A DNA stretch of 64,000 nt. It comes from Martinezella tropici (GTDB taxonomy: Bacteria; Pseudomonadota; Alphaproteobacteria; Rhizobiales; Rhizobiaceae). The translations under genes and the position numbers were made by a program. The notes under the pieces were generated by a model. It saw only the letters and a list, made by a program, of their open reading frames with translations. It made no database searches and was not told where the DNA came from. The stretch spans positions 124,001 to 188,000 of the forward strand of contig JUHI01000007.1 of assembly GCA_000799755.1 (NCBI GenBank), in the 5' to 3' direction. Below are positions 7,238 through 16,594 of this stretch, piece by piece. Numbering within the stretch: the first letter of the stretch is position 1; each line of letters starts with the position of its first letter.

Positions 7238-8350
7238 ATGACCAAACTGTTCGAACCGACGAAGCTGGGCGATATTTCCATCGCCAACCGCATCGTCATG
7301 GCGCCGCTCACGCGTAACCGCTCACCGAATGCCGTGCCGAACGATCTGAACGTTAAATATTATGCCCAGCGCGCAACCGCCGGCCTGATCATCACCGAAG
7401 CGACGGCAATCACCCATCAGGGCCAGGGCTATGCCAATGTCCCCGGCCTCTACAGCAAGGAAGCGCTCGATGGCTGGAAGAGGGTGACGGATGCTGTACA
7501 TGCCAACGGCGGCAAGATCGTCGTGCAGATGTGGCATGTCGGCCGCATCTCCCATACGACCCTGCAGCCGAACGGCGGCAAGCCGGTATCTTCCACCTCC
7601 AAGCGCGCTGAAACCGCGAAGACCTACCTCGTCAACAGTGACGGCAGCGGCGGCTTTGCCGACGTTTCCGAACCCCGCGCCCTCGAGGCCTCGGAAATCC
7701 CGGGCATCATCGAAGATTATCGCAAGGCTGCCCGCGCCGCGATAGATGCCGGCTTCGATGGCGTCGAAGTCCACGCCGCCAACGGCTATCTGATCGACCA
7801 GTTCCTGCGCAGCGATATCAACGACCGCACGGACCAATATGGCGGCTCGATCGAAAATCGTTCCCGCTTCCTTTTCGAGGTGCTCGATGCCGTCACGAAG
7901 GAAATCGGTGTCGGCCGCACGGCGATCCGCATTTCCCCGGTCACGCCATCCAATGACGCAAGTGACCCGGCGCCGCAGCCACTCTTTACCAAGGTGGTTG
8001 AAGGCCTGGCGAAATACGGCCTCGCCTATATCCATGTCGTCGAGGGCCAGACCGGCGGCAAGCGCGACTTCCTGCCCTTCGACTACGAAGCCCTGCACGC
8101 AGCCTATAAGGCCGCAGGCGGCAAGGCCGGCTGGATGGTCAACAATGCCTATACCCGCGAGATGGCCATCGACGCCGTCGAAAGCGGCAAGGCCGATGTC
8201 GTTGCCTTCGGCAAGCCGTTCATTTCAAACCCGGATCTCGTCCGTCGCCTGAAGGAAAACGCGCCACTCGCCCAATGGGATCAAACGACGCTCTATGGCG
8301 GCGGCGCTAAAGGTTATGCCGACTATCCGATGCTCGACGAAGCGGCCTGA
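7238..8350 (+). CDS. Old yellow enzyme family alkene reductase (NemA-like)
   Basis: A 370-residue FMN-dependent TIM-barrel enzyme reducing activated C=C bonds (for example N-ethylmaleimide, nitro or enone compounds) with NAD(P)H. Visible are the N-terminal FMN segment MAPLTRNRSP (21-30), QMWHVGR (97-103), and the substrate-activating His179/Asn182 pair with Tyr184 in HAANGYLIDQFL, followed by DINDRTDQYGGS. The ATG at 7238 follows AGAAAGGA at proper distance. It is 46 bp behind the MFS gene on the same strand, so probably in the arsR operon. Confidence 0.92.
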   Translation: MTKLFEPTKLGDISIANRIVMAPLTRNRSPNAVPNDLNVKYYAQRATAGLIITEATAITHQGQGYANVPGLYSKEALDGWKRVTDAVHANGGKIVVQMWHVGRISHTTLQPNGGKPVSSTSKRAETAKTYLVNSDGSGGFADVSEPRALEASEIPGIIEDYRKAARAAIDAGFDGVEVHAANGYLIDQFLRSDINDRTDQYGGSIENRSRFLFEVLDAVTKEIGVGRTAIRISPVTPSNDASDPAPQPLFTKVVEGLAKYGLAYIHVVEGQTGGKRDFLPFDYEALHAAYKAAGGKAGWMVNNAYTREMAIDAVESGKADVVAFGKPFISNPDLVRRLKENAPLAQWDQTTLYGGGAKGYADYPMLDEAA

Positions 8351-8385
8351 TTCAGGCTCTTCAGCCAGTTTTCCTTTCAACGAAG

Positions 8386-8414
8386 AGCCCTCGCAACCAT
8401 TTTGCGAGGGCTTT
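8386..8414 (+). terminator. Intrinsic terminator after the old yellow enzyme gene
   Basis: AGCCCTCGCAA (8386-8396) pairs perfectly with TTGCGAGGGCT (8402-8412), loop of 5 nt, followed by TTCCTT. It closes the arsR-MFS-OYE transcript. Confidence 0.8.
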
Positions 8415-8480
8415 CCTTGTCGTATCAAACGGGCCGAGCCGAGCGAGCTTGCGCCTATCGCAGGCCTGCCGGGGGCCGCC

Positions 8481-9458
8481 TCATGCTGCCGGCAGGCAAC
8501 CGATCGACGCCAGACTGCTCCGCACAGCCTCGTCGATCGGCGTATGAGGCTCTTCGCCGAGCACGGCCACCAGCTTGTCGTTTCTCATCTCCAGCGGCAC
8601 CTTCCAGAGATAGCTCATTTCACGCAGCTCCCGCATGAACGGAACGAAGGGTGCGGCCAACGGCACTATGATCCAGGGAAACGCCTTGACTTTCACCGCA
8701 TGCCCAAGAACCCGCCGCACGGCATCGATCATTTGCCTGCCATCGCCATCCCAGTGGCCACGCATGTGATACACGGCGAAAGCAGGCAGCTCGTCGCCCT
8801 TTTCGATCAACCGGATCATCGTTTCGGCAACATCCGGCAGGTAAGCCCATTGGTGCCCGAGACCGGCCCTGCCAGGATAGGTAATGGTGCTGACCGGCTT
8901 GCCCGGCGTGACCATGGCCTGCGAGAACCAGCTATTGGCACGCGATCCACCGAAGAAATCGCCGGCACGAACGATGATAACAGGAGTATCGCCCTGTTCG
9001 GCCGCCGCCCTCAGGCGCCGCTCCATCTGCACGCGGATCGCGCCCTTGCGCGTCTTCGGCCGTTGCGCGCTGTCTTCCGTGACATTCGGGAAAACATCGG
9101 GACCGAAATTATAGACCGTGCCGGGGAGTACGATCCGTGCGCCGACGGCCTTCGCCGCCGCAATCGTGTTATCCAGCATCGGCAATACCAGCTGTCCCCA
9201 GTTGCGATAGCCCGGAGGATTGACGGCATGTACGATGACTTCAGCTCCGGCCGCAGCCTTCAATACATCCCCGACCAGCATGGCATCGCCTTCGATCCAG
9301 TCGAAGTCCGGCTGGCGGTGAGCCGCTTGCGCCACATCACGCGTTAATGCCCGGATGTGCCAGCCGCGGGCTGCAAGCCCCTGGGCAACGGCACCGCCGA
9401 TGCCGCCGGTCGCTCCGAGTATCAAAGCGGTTTTCGCATTTTCTGTCTGGCTGCTCAT
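8481..9458 (-). CDS. NAD(P)-dependent epimerase/SDR-like protein
   Basis: A 325-residue extended short-chain dehydrogenase. N-terminal Rossmann loop ALILGATGGIGGAVAQGL, a typical atypical-SDR start; the later sequence (VYNFGPDVFPNVTED, then PVIIVRAGDFFGG) fits NmrA/epimerase-like proteins, without a clear YxxxK catalytic pair. The ATG at 9458 has GGAG 6 nt upstream on the minus strand; farther upstream starts would run into the LysR control region. It is divergent from a LysR gene that presumably controls it. Substrate unknown. Confidence 0.78.
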   Translation of the reverse strand: MSSQTENAKTALILGATGGIGGAVAQGLAARGWHIRALTRDVAQAAHRQPDFDWIEGDAMLVGDVLKAAAGAEVIVHAVNPPGYRNWGQLVLPMLDNTIAAAKAVGARIVLPGTVYNFGPDVFPNVTEDSAQRPKTRKGAIRVQMERRLRAAAEQGDTPVIIVRAGDFFGGSRANSWFSQAMVTPGKPVSTITYPGRAGLGHQWAYLPDVAETMIRLIEKGDELPAFAVYHMRGHWDGDGRQMIDAVRRVLGHAVKVKAFPWIIVPLAAPFVPFMRELREMSYLWKVPLEMRNDKLVAVLGEEPHTPIDEAVRSSLASIGCLPAA

Positions 9459-9538
9459 GGTCGTCTCCATCTGGTTCGATGGGCTGACTATGCCTCGCTC
9501 TCGCAATAAACGAAATTGCCGAAAAATCTGCATATGCT

Positions 9539-9552
9539 ATACATAAATGTAT
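9539..9552. promoter_or_regulatory. 14-bp palindrome overlapping the LysR start codon
   Basis: ATACAT-AA-ATGTAT (9539-9552) is a perfect palindrome reaching into the ATG of the LysR gene; GCATATGC (9530-9537) is a second palindrome just upstream. The 92-bp divergent region between SDR and LysR genes therefore has a candidate autoregulatory site at the translation start. Role inferred. Confidence 0.4.
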
Positions 9553-10468
9553 GATATCGAATTCTGAACCAAGCTGGGATTTCTATCGCACTTTCCTTGC
9601 CGTGCTGGAGCACGGCTCGCTGTCGGCGGCGGCACGCGAACTCGGCCTGACGCAGCCGACGGTCGGCCGTCATATCGATGCATTGGAACAATCGGTCGGT
9701 GCCGAACTGTTCACGCGTTCGCAACAAGGCCTTTTGCCGACGGATGCCGCCCTCATTCTGAAACCCTATGCCGAAACGCTGGCGAGCACGGCCGCCTCCC
9801 TGTTGCGGGCCGCCTCCGGCTCGAAGGACAAGGTCGGCGGCACGGTACGCATCAGCGCCGGCGAAGTCATCGGAACCGAGGTGCTGCCGCCGATCCTTGC
9901 CGCACTTCAGGCAAGATATCCCGACCTGGTCGTCGAGCTGTCCGCCTCCGACGTCGTGGAAGACCTGTTGCAGCGCGAGGCCGATATAGCAGTGCGCATG
10001 GTTGCGCCGGCACAGGAAGCCTTGCTGGCCCGGTACATCGGCATCATTCCTCTCGGGCTCTTTGCCCATCACAGCTACGTCGAGCGCTACGGCAAACCCG
10101 AAACGATCGAGGATTTGCGCCGTCGGCACAGATTGATCGGTTTCGACCGCCAGACCGCCTATATCCGGACCATGATGAAGCGTTATCCCTTCCTGGAGGG
10201 CATCCTCTTCAACTTCCGATCCGATCACAGCACCGCACTGCAGAATGCCCTGCGCGCCGGCATCGGCGTCGGCTTCTGCCACATTCCGCTGGCGCGACGC
10301 GATCCGAATCTCGTACGCATACTGCCGGAAGTGGAAATACGGCTGGATACCTGGGTCGTGATGCACGAGAACCTCAAGACATCGCCACGCTGCCGCGTGA
10401 CATTCGACGCGCTCGTTGCGGGATTGCTTGAATACATCAAGGGAAGCGATACGGACGGACGATCATGA
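9551..10468 (+). CDS. LysR-family transcriptional regulator
   Basis: A 305-residue regulator with N-terminal winged helix (FYRTFLAVLEHGSLSAAAREL, then TQPTVGRHIDALEQ) and an effector-binding domain from about residue 95. It is transcribed away from the SDR gene, the usual geometry for a LysR regulator and its target. Its last four bases overlap the start of the GrpB-like gene (ATGA), so the two are translationally coupled. Inducer unknown. Confidence 0.9.
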   Translation: MISNSEPSWDFYRTFLAVLEHGSLSAAARELGLTQPTVGRHIDALEQSVGAELFTRSQQGLLPTDAALILKPYAETLASTAASLLRAASGSKDKVGGTVRISAGEVIGTEVLPPILAALQARYPDLVVELSASDVVEDLLQREADIAVRMVAPAQEALLARYIGIIPLGLFAHHSYVERYGKPETIEDLRRRHRLIGFDRQTAYIRTMMKRYPFLEGILFNFRSDHSTALQNALRAGIGVGFCHIPLARRDPNLVRILPEVEIRLDTWVVMHENLKTSPRCRVTFDALVAGLLEYIKGSDTDGRS

Positions 10469-10986
10469 TCGGCGGAACGGCAGTGGAGCTGGCGCCATAC
10501 GACCCGAACTGGCCGCAGGACTTCGAACGTATCCGAGACAAGCTGCAACGGTTGCTAGCCCCCTTTGTCGTGACGATCGAGCATATCGGCAGCACGTCCA
10601 TTCCCGGCATCGCTGCAAAGCCGCTGATCGATGTCGACATCATCCTGCGCAACTCCGCCGACATTTCGGCAGCGACACAAATTCTTCTGGAACAGAATTA
10701 CGAGCCACGCGGAAATCGGTATGACGACGATGTCTGGGCTTTTATGATGCGCGACAGCCAGCCGCCGGAACGTGTCTATCTTTGCCCGCCGAACAACCAG
10801 ACACACGAACGCAGGATGATCTTTCGGAATTATCTTCGCGCGCACCCGGCTGAAGCGGTAGCCTATGCGAAACTGAAGCTGAAACTTGCCGAAATCCATC
10901 GGCATGACGGCGATCGCTACACCGCCGAGAAGCGTCCCTTCATCGACGCGATCATCGAAAAGGCAGGCAATCCAAAGCGGCCCTAG
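10465..10986 (+). CDS. GrpB/UPF0157 nucleotidyltransferase-fold protein
   Basis: A 173-residue cytoplasmic protein with the GrpB signature: YDPNWPQDFERI (12-23) and IEHIGSTSIPGIAAKPLIDVDI (34-55). The family has a nucleotidyltransferase fold and poorly known function; some members are fused to dephospho-CoA kinase. It overlaps the upstream LysR by 4 bp and, at its 3' end, the convergent DUF2188 gene by 4 bp. Confidence 0.88.
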   Translation: MIGGTAVELAPYDPNWPQDFERIRDKLQRLLAPFVVTIEHIGSTSIPGIAAKPLIDVDIILRNSADISAATQILLEQNYEPRGNRYDDDVWAFMMRDSQPPERVYLCPPNNQTHERRMIFRNYLRAHPAEAVAYAKLKLKLAEIHRHDGDRYTAEKRPFIDAIIEKAGNPKRP

Positions 10987-11264
10987 GCGCCGGGAGCAGT
11001 ATCCACCGGCGGGAAACGCATCTGGCCGTCAATGACCTCGGTTTCCGGGCGGTCGCCACCATCGGCATATTCCTCATGCCATTTGCCGCCTTCATCCTGC
11101 CAGCTGATCTCAGCCGAGTCGCCTCCGACCTGCTGTTCAGCCGCGACGATCCTGGCTGCCTCCACCGCCTCGGAATGCGTCGGAAACGCTTCCGAATAGA
11201 CGTCTCGGAAACGATAAGCCCACCCACCGTCATGCGGTACGATTTCGTAAACGACCTTGACCAT
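10983..11264 (-). CDS. DUF2188-like small protein
   Basis: A 93-residue soluble protein resembling DUF2188: a short beta-rich unit with KVVYEIVPHDGGWAYRF and AFPTHSEAVEAARIVAAEQ, followed by an acidic tail. Function unknown. Convergent with GrpB, sharing 4 bp. Confidence 0.7.
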   Translation of the reverse strand: MVKVVYEIVPHDGGWAYRFRDVYSEAFPTHSEAVEAARIVAAEQQVGGDSAEISWQDEGGKWHEEYADGGDRPETEVIDGQMRFPPVDTAPGA

Positions 11265-11493
11265 TCAAACCCTCCTTCTCATCTGCCAAGACCTTTTGAC
11301 CGGACGTTGCCGGCGGGATCGCGTGCATCTGAGACGGATTCGAGGATGCCGCGGCATTGTGGTTGGGCAGACCTATGCGCGCAGTATTCCATTAAACGGC
11401 GTTAACTGCAAATTTCGCCCTCTTCGTCACGAGCTTGATGTGCGAAACCCTTGCTCTAGAGTGCAACCGTGAATCGGCGCAAAGGTGGGGAAA

Positions 11494-12597
11494 GTGTTCA
11501 CAGCGAAATGGTTTAAGCAGGAAAAAGCCCTGTTCGTGGCTCTGGCAATTGCCGTTATTGCCTATGTCGGCGAGCATTCGATACTGGAAATGGGGCAGAC
11601 CGCATCAATGGTCGCAGTCGCGGCATTGATCGCAACGATTGTACTGGCGTCCATGCGTGTCGCCCACCATGCAGAGACCCTCGCCGTCAAGGTCGGAGAC
11701 CCCTACGGCACGATGATCCTCACCTTGTCGGCGGTTGCCGTCGAAGTGATCATCCTTGCCATCATGATGAGTGGCGAGAGTTCGCCAACGCTGGTGCGCG
11801 ATACGATCTACGCCGCCGTCATGCTCGACATCAACGGCATTCTCGGTCTCGCCGCCCTTCTCGGCGGGCTGAAGCATGGCGAGCAGCCCTACAACGACGA
11901 TTCCAGCCGGACCTATGGCGTGATGATCCTGACCGCCATGGGCATTTCGATGATCGTTCCCGAATTCATTCCCAATGCGAAATGGCACTATTATTCCGCC
12001 TTCACCATCGTCGCGATGATCGCGCTTTACGCATTGTTCCTGCGCATGCAGGTCGGCAGGCACAGCTATTTCTTCAGCTACAGCTATCCACGCACGGAAA
12101 AGAAACTCGCAGCCGCCGAGGCTGAGGAGCATCACGAGGAGGAATCGACGACCACCTCGATCGTGACGATCCTGATCGGCGTCGTGCTGATCGGCGCTTT
12201 GGCGGAATTCATGTCGGCCTTCATGGATACCGGCCTCAGGGGTACGGGCGCACCGCCCGCCATCGCGGCCATCGTCGTCGCCGCCATCTCGGCAGCGCCG
12301 GAAATCCTGACGGCGCTGCGCGCAGCCCTCAGAAACCGCATGCAGGCGACGGTCAACATCGCGCTTGGCGCCTCGCTCTCGACAGTCATCCTGACCGTGC
12401 CGGTCATGGAGGCGGTCGCGCTCTATACCGGCCAGCCCTTCATCATGGCCATGTCGCCGGTGCAGACCGTTATGGTGATGATCACGCTCATCGTCGCGGC
12501 CATCAACCTCAACGACGGCGAAACCAACGCCATCGAAGGCATGACCCATTTCATCCTCTTCGCCACCTTCATCATGCTGACGGCGCTCGGCCTTTGA
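11494..12597 (+). CDS. chaA: Calcium/proton (sodium/proton) antiporter ChaA-like
   Basis: A 367-residue inner-membrane cation antiporter of the CaCA superfamily with about 11 membrane segments in two halves split by an acidic/His-rich loop (EAEEHHEEE). Each half carries an alpha-repeat core: AVAVEVIILAIMMSG near residue 80 and ISAAPEILTALRAALRN near 265; the glutamates are the expected ion ligands. Start uncertain: GTG 11494 is preferred because GGTGGGG lies just upstream, GTG 11485 is the alternative. Monocistronic. Confidence 0.85.
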   Translation: MFTAKWFKQEKALFVALAIAVIAYVGEHSILEMGQTASMVAVAALIATIVLASMRVAHHAETLAVKVGDPYGTMILTLSAVAVEVIILAIMMSGESSPTLVRDTIYAAVMLDINGILGLAALLGGLKHGEQPYNDDSSRTYGVMILTAMGISMIVPEFIPNAKWHYYSAFTIVAMIALYALFLRMQVGRHSYFFSYSYPRTEKKLAAAEAEEHHEEESTTTSIVTILIGVVLIGALAEFMSAFMDTGLRGTGAPPAIAAIVVAAISAAPEILTALRAALRNRMQATVNIALGASLSTVILTVPVMEAVALYTGQPFIMAMSPVQTVMVMITLIVAAINLNDGETNAIEGMTHFILFATFIMLTALGL

Positions 12598-12690
12598 CTC
12601 CAATTTCAAGGACTTGCGCCAGCTGGCAGAATCAAATTGCGAAGCGCTTGAATCAGTTGATGAAGCCGCAACCGGCAATCCGAAAAGGAA

Positions 12691-12716
12691 AAAGCCCGCC
12701 ATTTCTGGCGGGCTTT
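12691..12716. terminator. Bidirectional terminator between chaA and aatA
   Basis: AAAGCCCGCCA (12691-12701) and TGGCGGGCTTT (12706-12716) form an 11-bp stem with a 4-nt loop. On the minus strand the stem is followed by TTTTTCC, so it ends the aatA transcript efficiently; in the plus direction it may also stop chaA. Confidence 0.88.
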
Positions 12717-12739
12717 CCATGTAAGTTACCGTTGGCCGC

Positions 12740-13942
12740 TTACTTGCAGGCTGCGCAGAAGCGCTGGATGCGGCGGCAAGCTTCTTCGAGCAACTCTTCC
12801 GAGGTCGCATAGGAGATGCGGAAGTTCGGACCGAGGCCGAAAGCCGAACCGTGGACAACGGCAACGCCTTCCGATTCCAGCAGCTCTGACACGAAGTCTT
12901 CATCCGTCTCGATGACCTTGCCGGTCGGAGCCGTCTTGCCGATCAGGCCGGCGCAGGACGGGTAGACGTAAAAGGCGCCTTCCGGAACCGGGCAGGCAAG
13001 ACCCTTTGCCTGGTTCAGCATCGAGACAACGAGGTCGCGGCGACCTTCGAAGATCTTCTTGTTCTGCGGAATGAAATCCTGCGTGCCATTCAGGGCCTCG
13101 ACGGCAGCCCACTGAGCGATCGAGGTCGCGCCAGAGGTCTGCTGACCCTGGATCATGTCCATGGCCTTGATGAGCTGCAGCGGGCCGGCGGCATAGCCGA
13201 TACGCCAGCCGGTCATCGCGTAAGCCTTCGACACGCCGTTCATCGTCAGCGTGCGGTCATAGAGGCTCGGCTCGACTTCGACCGGCGTGGCGAACTTGAA
13301 CTCGCCATAGGTCAGGTGCTCGTACATGTCGTCGGTCAGGACCCAGACATGCGGATGCTTGACCAGCACGTCCGTCAGCGCCTTCAGTTCGGCATGCGAG
13401 TAGGCGGCGCCCGACGGGTTGGACGGCGAGTTGAACATGAACCACTTCGTCTTCGGCGTGATCGCCTTCTCGAGATCTGCCGGCTGCAGCTTGAAGTTAT
13501 TGGCCTGCGTCGTCGCGACGAAAACCGGCGTGCCGCCGCACAGCGCCACCATTTCCGGGTAGGAAACCCAGTAAGGCGTCGGGATGATGACTTCATCGCC
13601 CGGGTTCAGCGTCGCCATGAAGGCGTTGAACAGGATCTGCTTGCCGCCGGTGCCGACGATCGTCTGCTCCCACGTATAGTCGAGATTGTTCTCGCGCTTG
13701 AACTTGGCGGCGATCGCCTTGCGCAGTTCCGGAATGCCGGAAACCGGCGTGTACTTCGTCTCGCCGCGATTGATCGCGTCGATGGCGGCCGTCTTGATAT
13801 TATCAGGCGTATCGAAATCGGGCTCACCGGCGCCGAGGCCGATCACGTCGCGTCCTTTTGCTTTCAACTCGCGCGCTTTCTGGGAAACGGCGATGGTGGC
13901 AGAAGGCTTTACACGGGAAAGAGCGTCGGCAAGAAAGGCCAT
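12740..13942 (-). CDS. aatA: Aspartate aminotransferase (class I PLP enzyme)
   Basis: A 400-residue PLP transaminase of subgroup I-gamma, interconverting aspartate/2-oxoglutarate and oxaloacetate/glutamate. Visible are LGAGEPDFDTP near residue 36, GTGGKQILF, FNSPSNPSGAAY, and the PLP-lysine motif NGVSKAYAMTGWRIGY near 235-250, then FRISYATS with the distal carboxylate-binding Arg. Monocistronic, ended by the hairpin at 12691-12716. Confidence 0.95.
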   Translation of the reverse strand: MAFLADALSRVKPSATIAVSQKARELKAKGRDVIGLGAGEPDFDTPDNIKTAAIDAINRGETKYTPVSGIPELRKAIAAKFKRENNLDYTWEQTIVGTGGKQILFNAFMATLNPGDEVIIPTPYWVSYPEMVALCGGTPVFVATTQANNFKLQPADLEKAITPKTKWFMFNSPSNPSGAAYSHAELKALTDVLVKHPHVWVLTDDMYEHLTYGEFKFATPVEVEPSLYDRTLTMNGVSKAYAMTGWRIGYAAGPLQLIKAMDMIQGQQTSGATSIAQWAAVEALNGTQDFIPQNKKIFEGRRDLVVSMLNQAKGLACPVPEGAFYVYPSCAGLIGKTAPTGKVIETDEDFVSELLESEGVAVVHGSAFGLGPNFRISYATSEELLEEACRRIQRFCAACK

Positions 13943-14458
13943 GGTGATCGGTCCTATTCGGTTGAAATTGGCAGAAAGCCTGTGGACCAGTTCTCTGCGC
14001 TAAGCTCTATGTCGAATATGGGCCGACGTTTCAAGCACAAAGGCGTCACAGTGGCTTTATTTCATGGCTTTCCGGGCCATGCATGGAGGCGCTCCTGATC
14101 CGGCTAGAAGCCGGCTTGCGAGCCTGAATGCTTCATTTTGCCCGGCCGGATCGATCGTCGTCAGGCACCAGCACTCCATCAGAACTTGAATCATCACGCG
14201 AAGCGCCTGAATCAAGATCTGAAGTGCTTTGAAATTTCGAAGGCAGATCAGGGGCTTCTCCCGTTGCCGCCCCTTGCGCCAGGAGCTCGACGCCCCTTGC
14301 TCGGCAAAGCCCACCTTCGGCAGACGGGATCGAAATATCCGAAAAGCCTCCTTGCACCGGAGACGAGAACACAAAGACGTTATCGGCTCCGCGATGAGCC
14401 TTGAACGGCAATCGAACGGCCCCACCTTGCGAAAACGGGGCAATGGGAGGTCGCATGG
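13943..14458. other. 516-bp divergent intergenic region
   Basis: Region between the starts of aatA (minus) and the sugar dehydrogenase (plus). It holds a small hairpin CCGGCT/AGCCGG (14100-14114) and the segment around 14193-14220 (GCGAAGCGCCTGAATCA...) that resembles 12641-12667 downstream of chaA. No gene with a ribosome site or recognisable protein was found on either strand. Its length is more than two promoters require. Confidence 0.5.
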
Positions 14459-15604
14459 ATGCGCACTGTAGGAATGGGATGTTCGATCGCCTTCGTGGCT
14501 TGCGCGCTGCTGACGGCAACGTCGGCACTCGCCGAACCTGCGGTGACCATCAAGACGCAAAAGGTGGACGTCAAGGTCGAGACGATAGCAACCGGGCTCG
14601 AACATCCGTGGGCGGTCGACGTGCTGCCGGACAGCGCCTACCTCGTGACCGAGCGCCCGGGCCGCATGCGAATTGTCCGTGATGGCAGGATCTCAGCTCC
14701 GATTTCCGGCGTGCCTGCAGTCTATTCGCACGGCCAGGGCGGCCTGCTCGATGTTGAGCTCGACCCGAAATTCTCCAGCAGTCGAACGCTCTATTTCACG
14801 GCCTCGGTGGCGGGTAGCGACGGAAGCGGCACGGTCGTTTTTCGCGCCCGACTATCGCCGGACGAAAAGCAGCTGACCGACGTGAAGCGCATTTTCCTGA
14901 TGAACAAGCTGTCGCGCGGCAACATCCAGTATGGTTCGCGCATCGCGATTGCCCGTGACGGCAGCCTCTTCGTCGGCCTAGGCGATCGCGGCCAGCAGGA
15001 CCGCGCCCAGGATTTTCACGATGATGCCGGAGCCATCATCCATATCGACGCCGATGGCGGCATCCCCGCCGACAATCCCTTCAAGGACGGCAAGCATGCC
15101 TTGCCCGAAATCTGGTCGAAAGGCCATCGCAATCCGCAGGGCATCACCTTCGACAGCGCGACGAACAGGCTCTATACGGTCGAGCACGGCGCCAAGGGCG
15201 GCGACGAGATCAACACGCCCGAAGCCGGCAAGAATTATGGCTGGCCGGTCATTTCCTACGGCGTCAATTACAACGGCACGAAGATCGGTATCGGCACAGC
15301 GAAAGCGGGTATGGAGCAGCCCCGCTTCTATTGGGACCCTTCGATCGCGCCCGGCGCCATCGTCGTCTATCGCGGCAAGATGTTTCCCGAATGGAACGGC
15401 CAATTCCTGGTGACTGCACTGAAGTTCGAGCTGCTGTCGCGGCTGAACCAGGACGACAAGGGCAAGATCACCGAGCAGGAACGCATGTTCGACGGCAAAT
15501 TCGGCCGGTTGCGAGACATCGCGGTCGCGCCCGACGGCGCACTGCTGATCACGACGGACGAAAACAACGGCGCGCTCTTGAGGGTTTCGAGAGCCGCAGA
15601 CTAG
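14459..15604 (+). CDS. Periplasmic PQQ-dependent aldose sugar dehydrogenase (YliI/Asd-like)
   Basis: A 381-residue beta-propeller of the glucose/sorbosone dehydrogenase family. A Sec signal peptide (about 1-26, hydrophobic core then SALA-EP) exports it to the periplasm. Typical motifs: LEHPWAVDVLPD, GGLLDVELDP, LFVGLGDRG, KGHRNPQGI, VEHGAKGGDEIN and WDPSIAPG. The family oxidises aldoses using PQQ and calcium. The ATG at 14459 follows GGGAGG by 8 nt; an overlapping out-of-frame ATG at 14455 is not used. PQQ synthesis genes are not in the window. Confidence 0.88.
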   Translation: MRTVGMGCSIAFVACALLTATSALAEPAVTIKTQKVDVKVETIATGLEHPWAVDVLPDSAYLVTERPGRMRIVRDGRISAPISGVPAVYSHGQGGLLDVELDPKFSSSRTLYFTASVAGSDGSGTVVFRARLSPDEKQLTDVKRIFLMNKLSRGNIQYGSRIAIARDGSLFVGLGDRGQQDRAQDFHDDAGAIIHIDADGGIPADNPFKDGKHALPEIWSKGHRNPQGITFDSATNRLYTVEHGAKGGDEINTPEAGKNYGWPVISYGVNYNGTKIGIGTAKAGMEQPRFYWDPSIAPGAIVVYRGKMFPEWNGQFLVTALKFELLSRLNQDDKGKITEQERMFDGKFGRLRDIAVAPDGALLITTDENNGALLRVSRAAD

Positions 15605-15703
15605 CCCCTTGCCCTCCGTGTCGGGCAGCTTTCGCCCTTGCCGCAAGCAAAAGCAGCTGCTAACGGTCGCCTCACCCTTTCCTCCCCTTCCCGCAGGATG
15701 CAG

Positions 15704-16594
15704 ATGTCTCGCATACAGGCGAATTTGTTGTTGTTGCTTGCCGCCGCGATCTGGGGCGGCGGTTTCGTTGCGCAATCGACAGCCATGAAGGCGATCGGGC
15801 CCTTTTGGTTCATCGGCCTCAGATTCGCCGTGGCCACCATGGTCGTCCTGCCTTTCGTCTGGATGGAAAAGAGGAAGGCGGCGAAGCCGCTGACATCCCG
15901 CAACTGGCTCTCCTTCCTGCTCATCGGCATCGCTCTTTTCGGCGGTGCGGCAACGCAGCAGCTCGGCCTTCTGACGACGACCGTGACGAATTCCAGTTTC
16001 ATTACCGGCCTTTACGTGGTCTTCGTGCCGCTGATCGCGGTTATCTTCCTGCGCCGTTCGCCGCACTGGGTCATCTGGCCGGCGGCATTGATGGCGCTTT
16101 GCGGCATCTACCTGCTCTCGGGCGGCTCCTTCTCGCGCCTGACATCGGGCGATTTCCTGACCGTCATCTGCGCGCTCTTCTGGGCGGCACAGATCACGCT
16201 TGCCGGCTCCGCCGTCAACGAAACCGGACGGCCGCTCGGCATCTCCGCCACGCAATTTGCCGTCACCGCCGTCCTCGCGCTTGCGGTTGCCGCCGCCATC
16301 GAGCCGATCAGCATGGCCAACATCCGCGCCGCACTTGGCGAGATCCTCTATGTCGGCATCTTTTCCTCCGGCCTGGCTTTCGCGCTGCAGATCATCGGCC
16401 AGCGTTATACGACCGCACCCCAGGCGGCGATCTTCCTGTCATCCGAGGCATTGTTCGGCGCGTCGCTCGGCGCTTTGCTGCTTGGCGAGACCATCGGTCC
16501 GCTCGGTTATGCCGGCTGCGCCTTGATGTTCGCGGCCATGCTGGCGGTGGAACTGGTGCCGGAATTGACACGCCGGCGCGGCGCGACAGCATAA
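15704..16594 (+). CDS. EamA/DMT-family transporter
   Basis: A 296-residue membrane protein with ten hydrophobic segments in two EamA repeats; the first starts LLLAAAIWGGGFVAQ, and the family SSEALFGASLGALLLGE motif is near the end of the second. Likely an exporter of small metabolites. ATG 15704 is preferred since AGGA lies just upstream; ATG 15698 would add two residues. About 100 bp downstream of the sugar dehydrogenase. Confidence 0.88.
   Translation: MSRIQANLLLLLAAAIWGGGFVAQSTAMKAIGPFWFIGLRFAVATMVVLPFVWMEKRKAAKPLTSRNWLSFLLIGIALFGGAATQQLGLLTTTVTNSSFITGLYVVFVPLIAVIFLRRSPHWVIWPAALMALCGIYLLSGGSFSRLTSGDFLTVICALFWAAQITLAGSAVNETGRPLGISATQFAVTAVLALAVAAAIEPISMANIRAALGEILYVGIFSSGLAFALQIIGQRYTTAPQAAIFLSSEALFGASLGALLLGETIGPLGYAGCALMFAAMLAVELVPELTRRRGATA

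Noticed and set aside
5962..7311. 449-codon minus-strand frame
   Set aside because: Antisense to the MFS transporter; composition full of Glu/Arg/Gly/His typical of shadow frames of membrane proteins.
14978..16255. 425-codon minus-strand frame
   Set aside because: Antisense shadow of the sugar dehydrogenase and EamA genes; no motifs or ribosome site.
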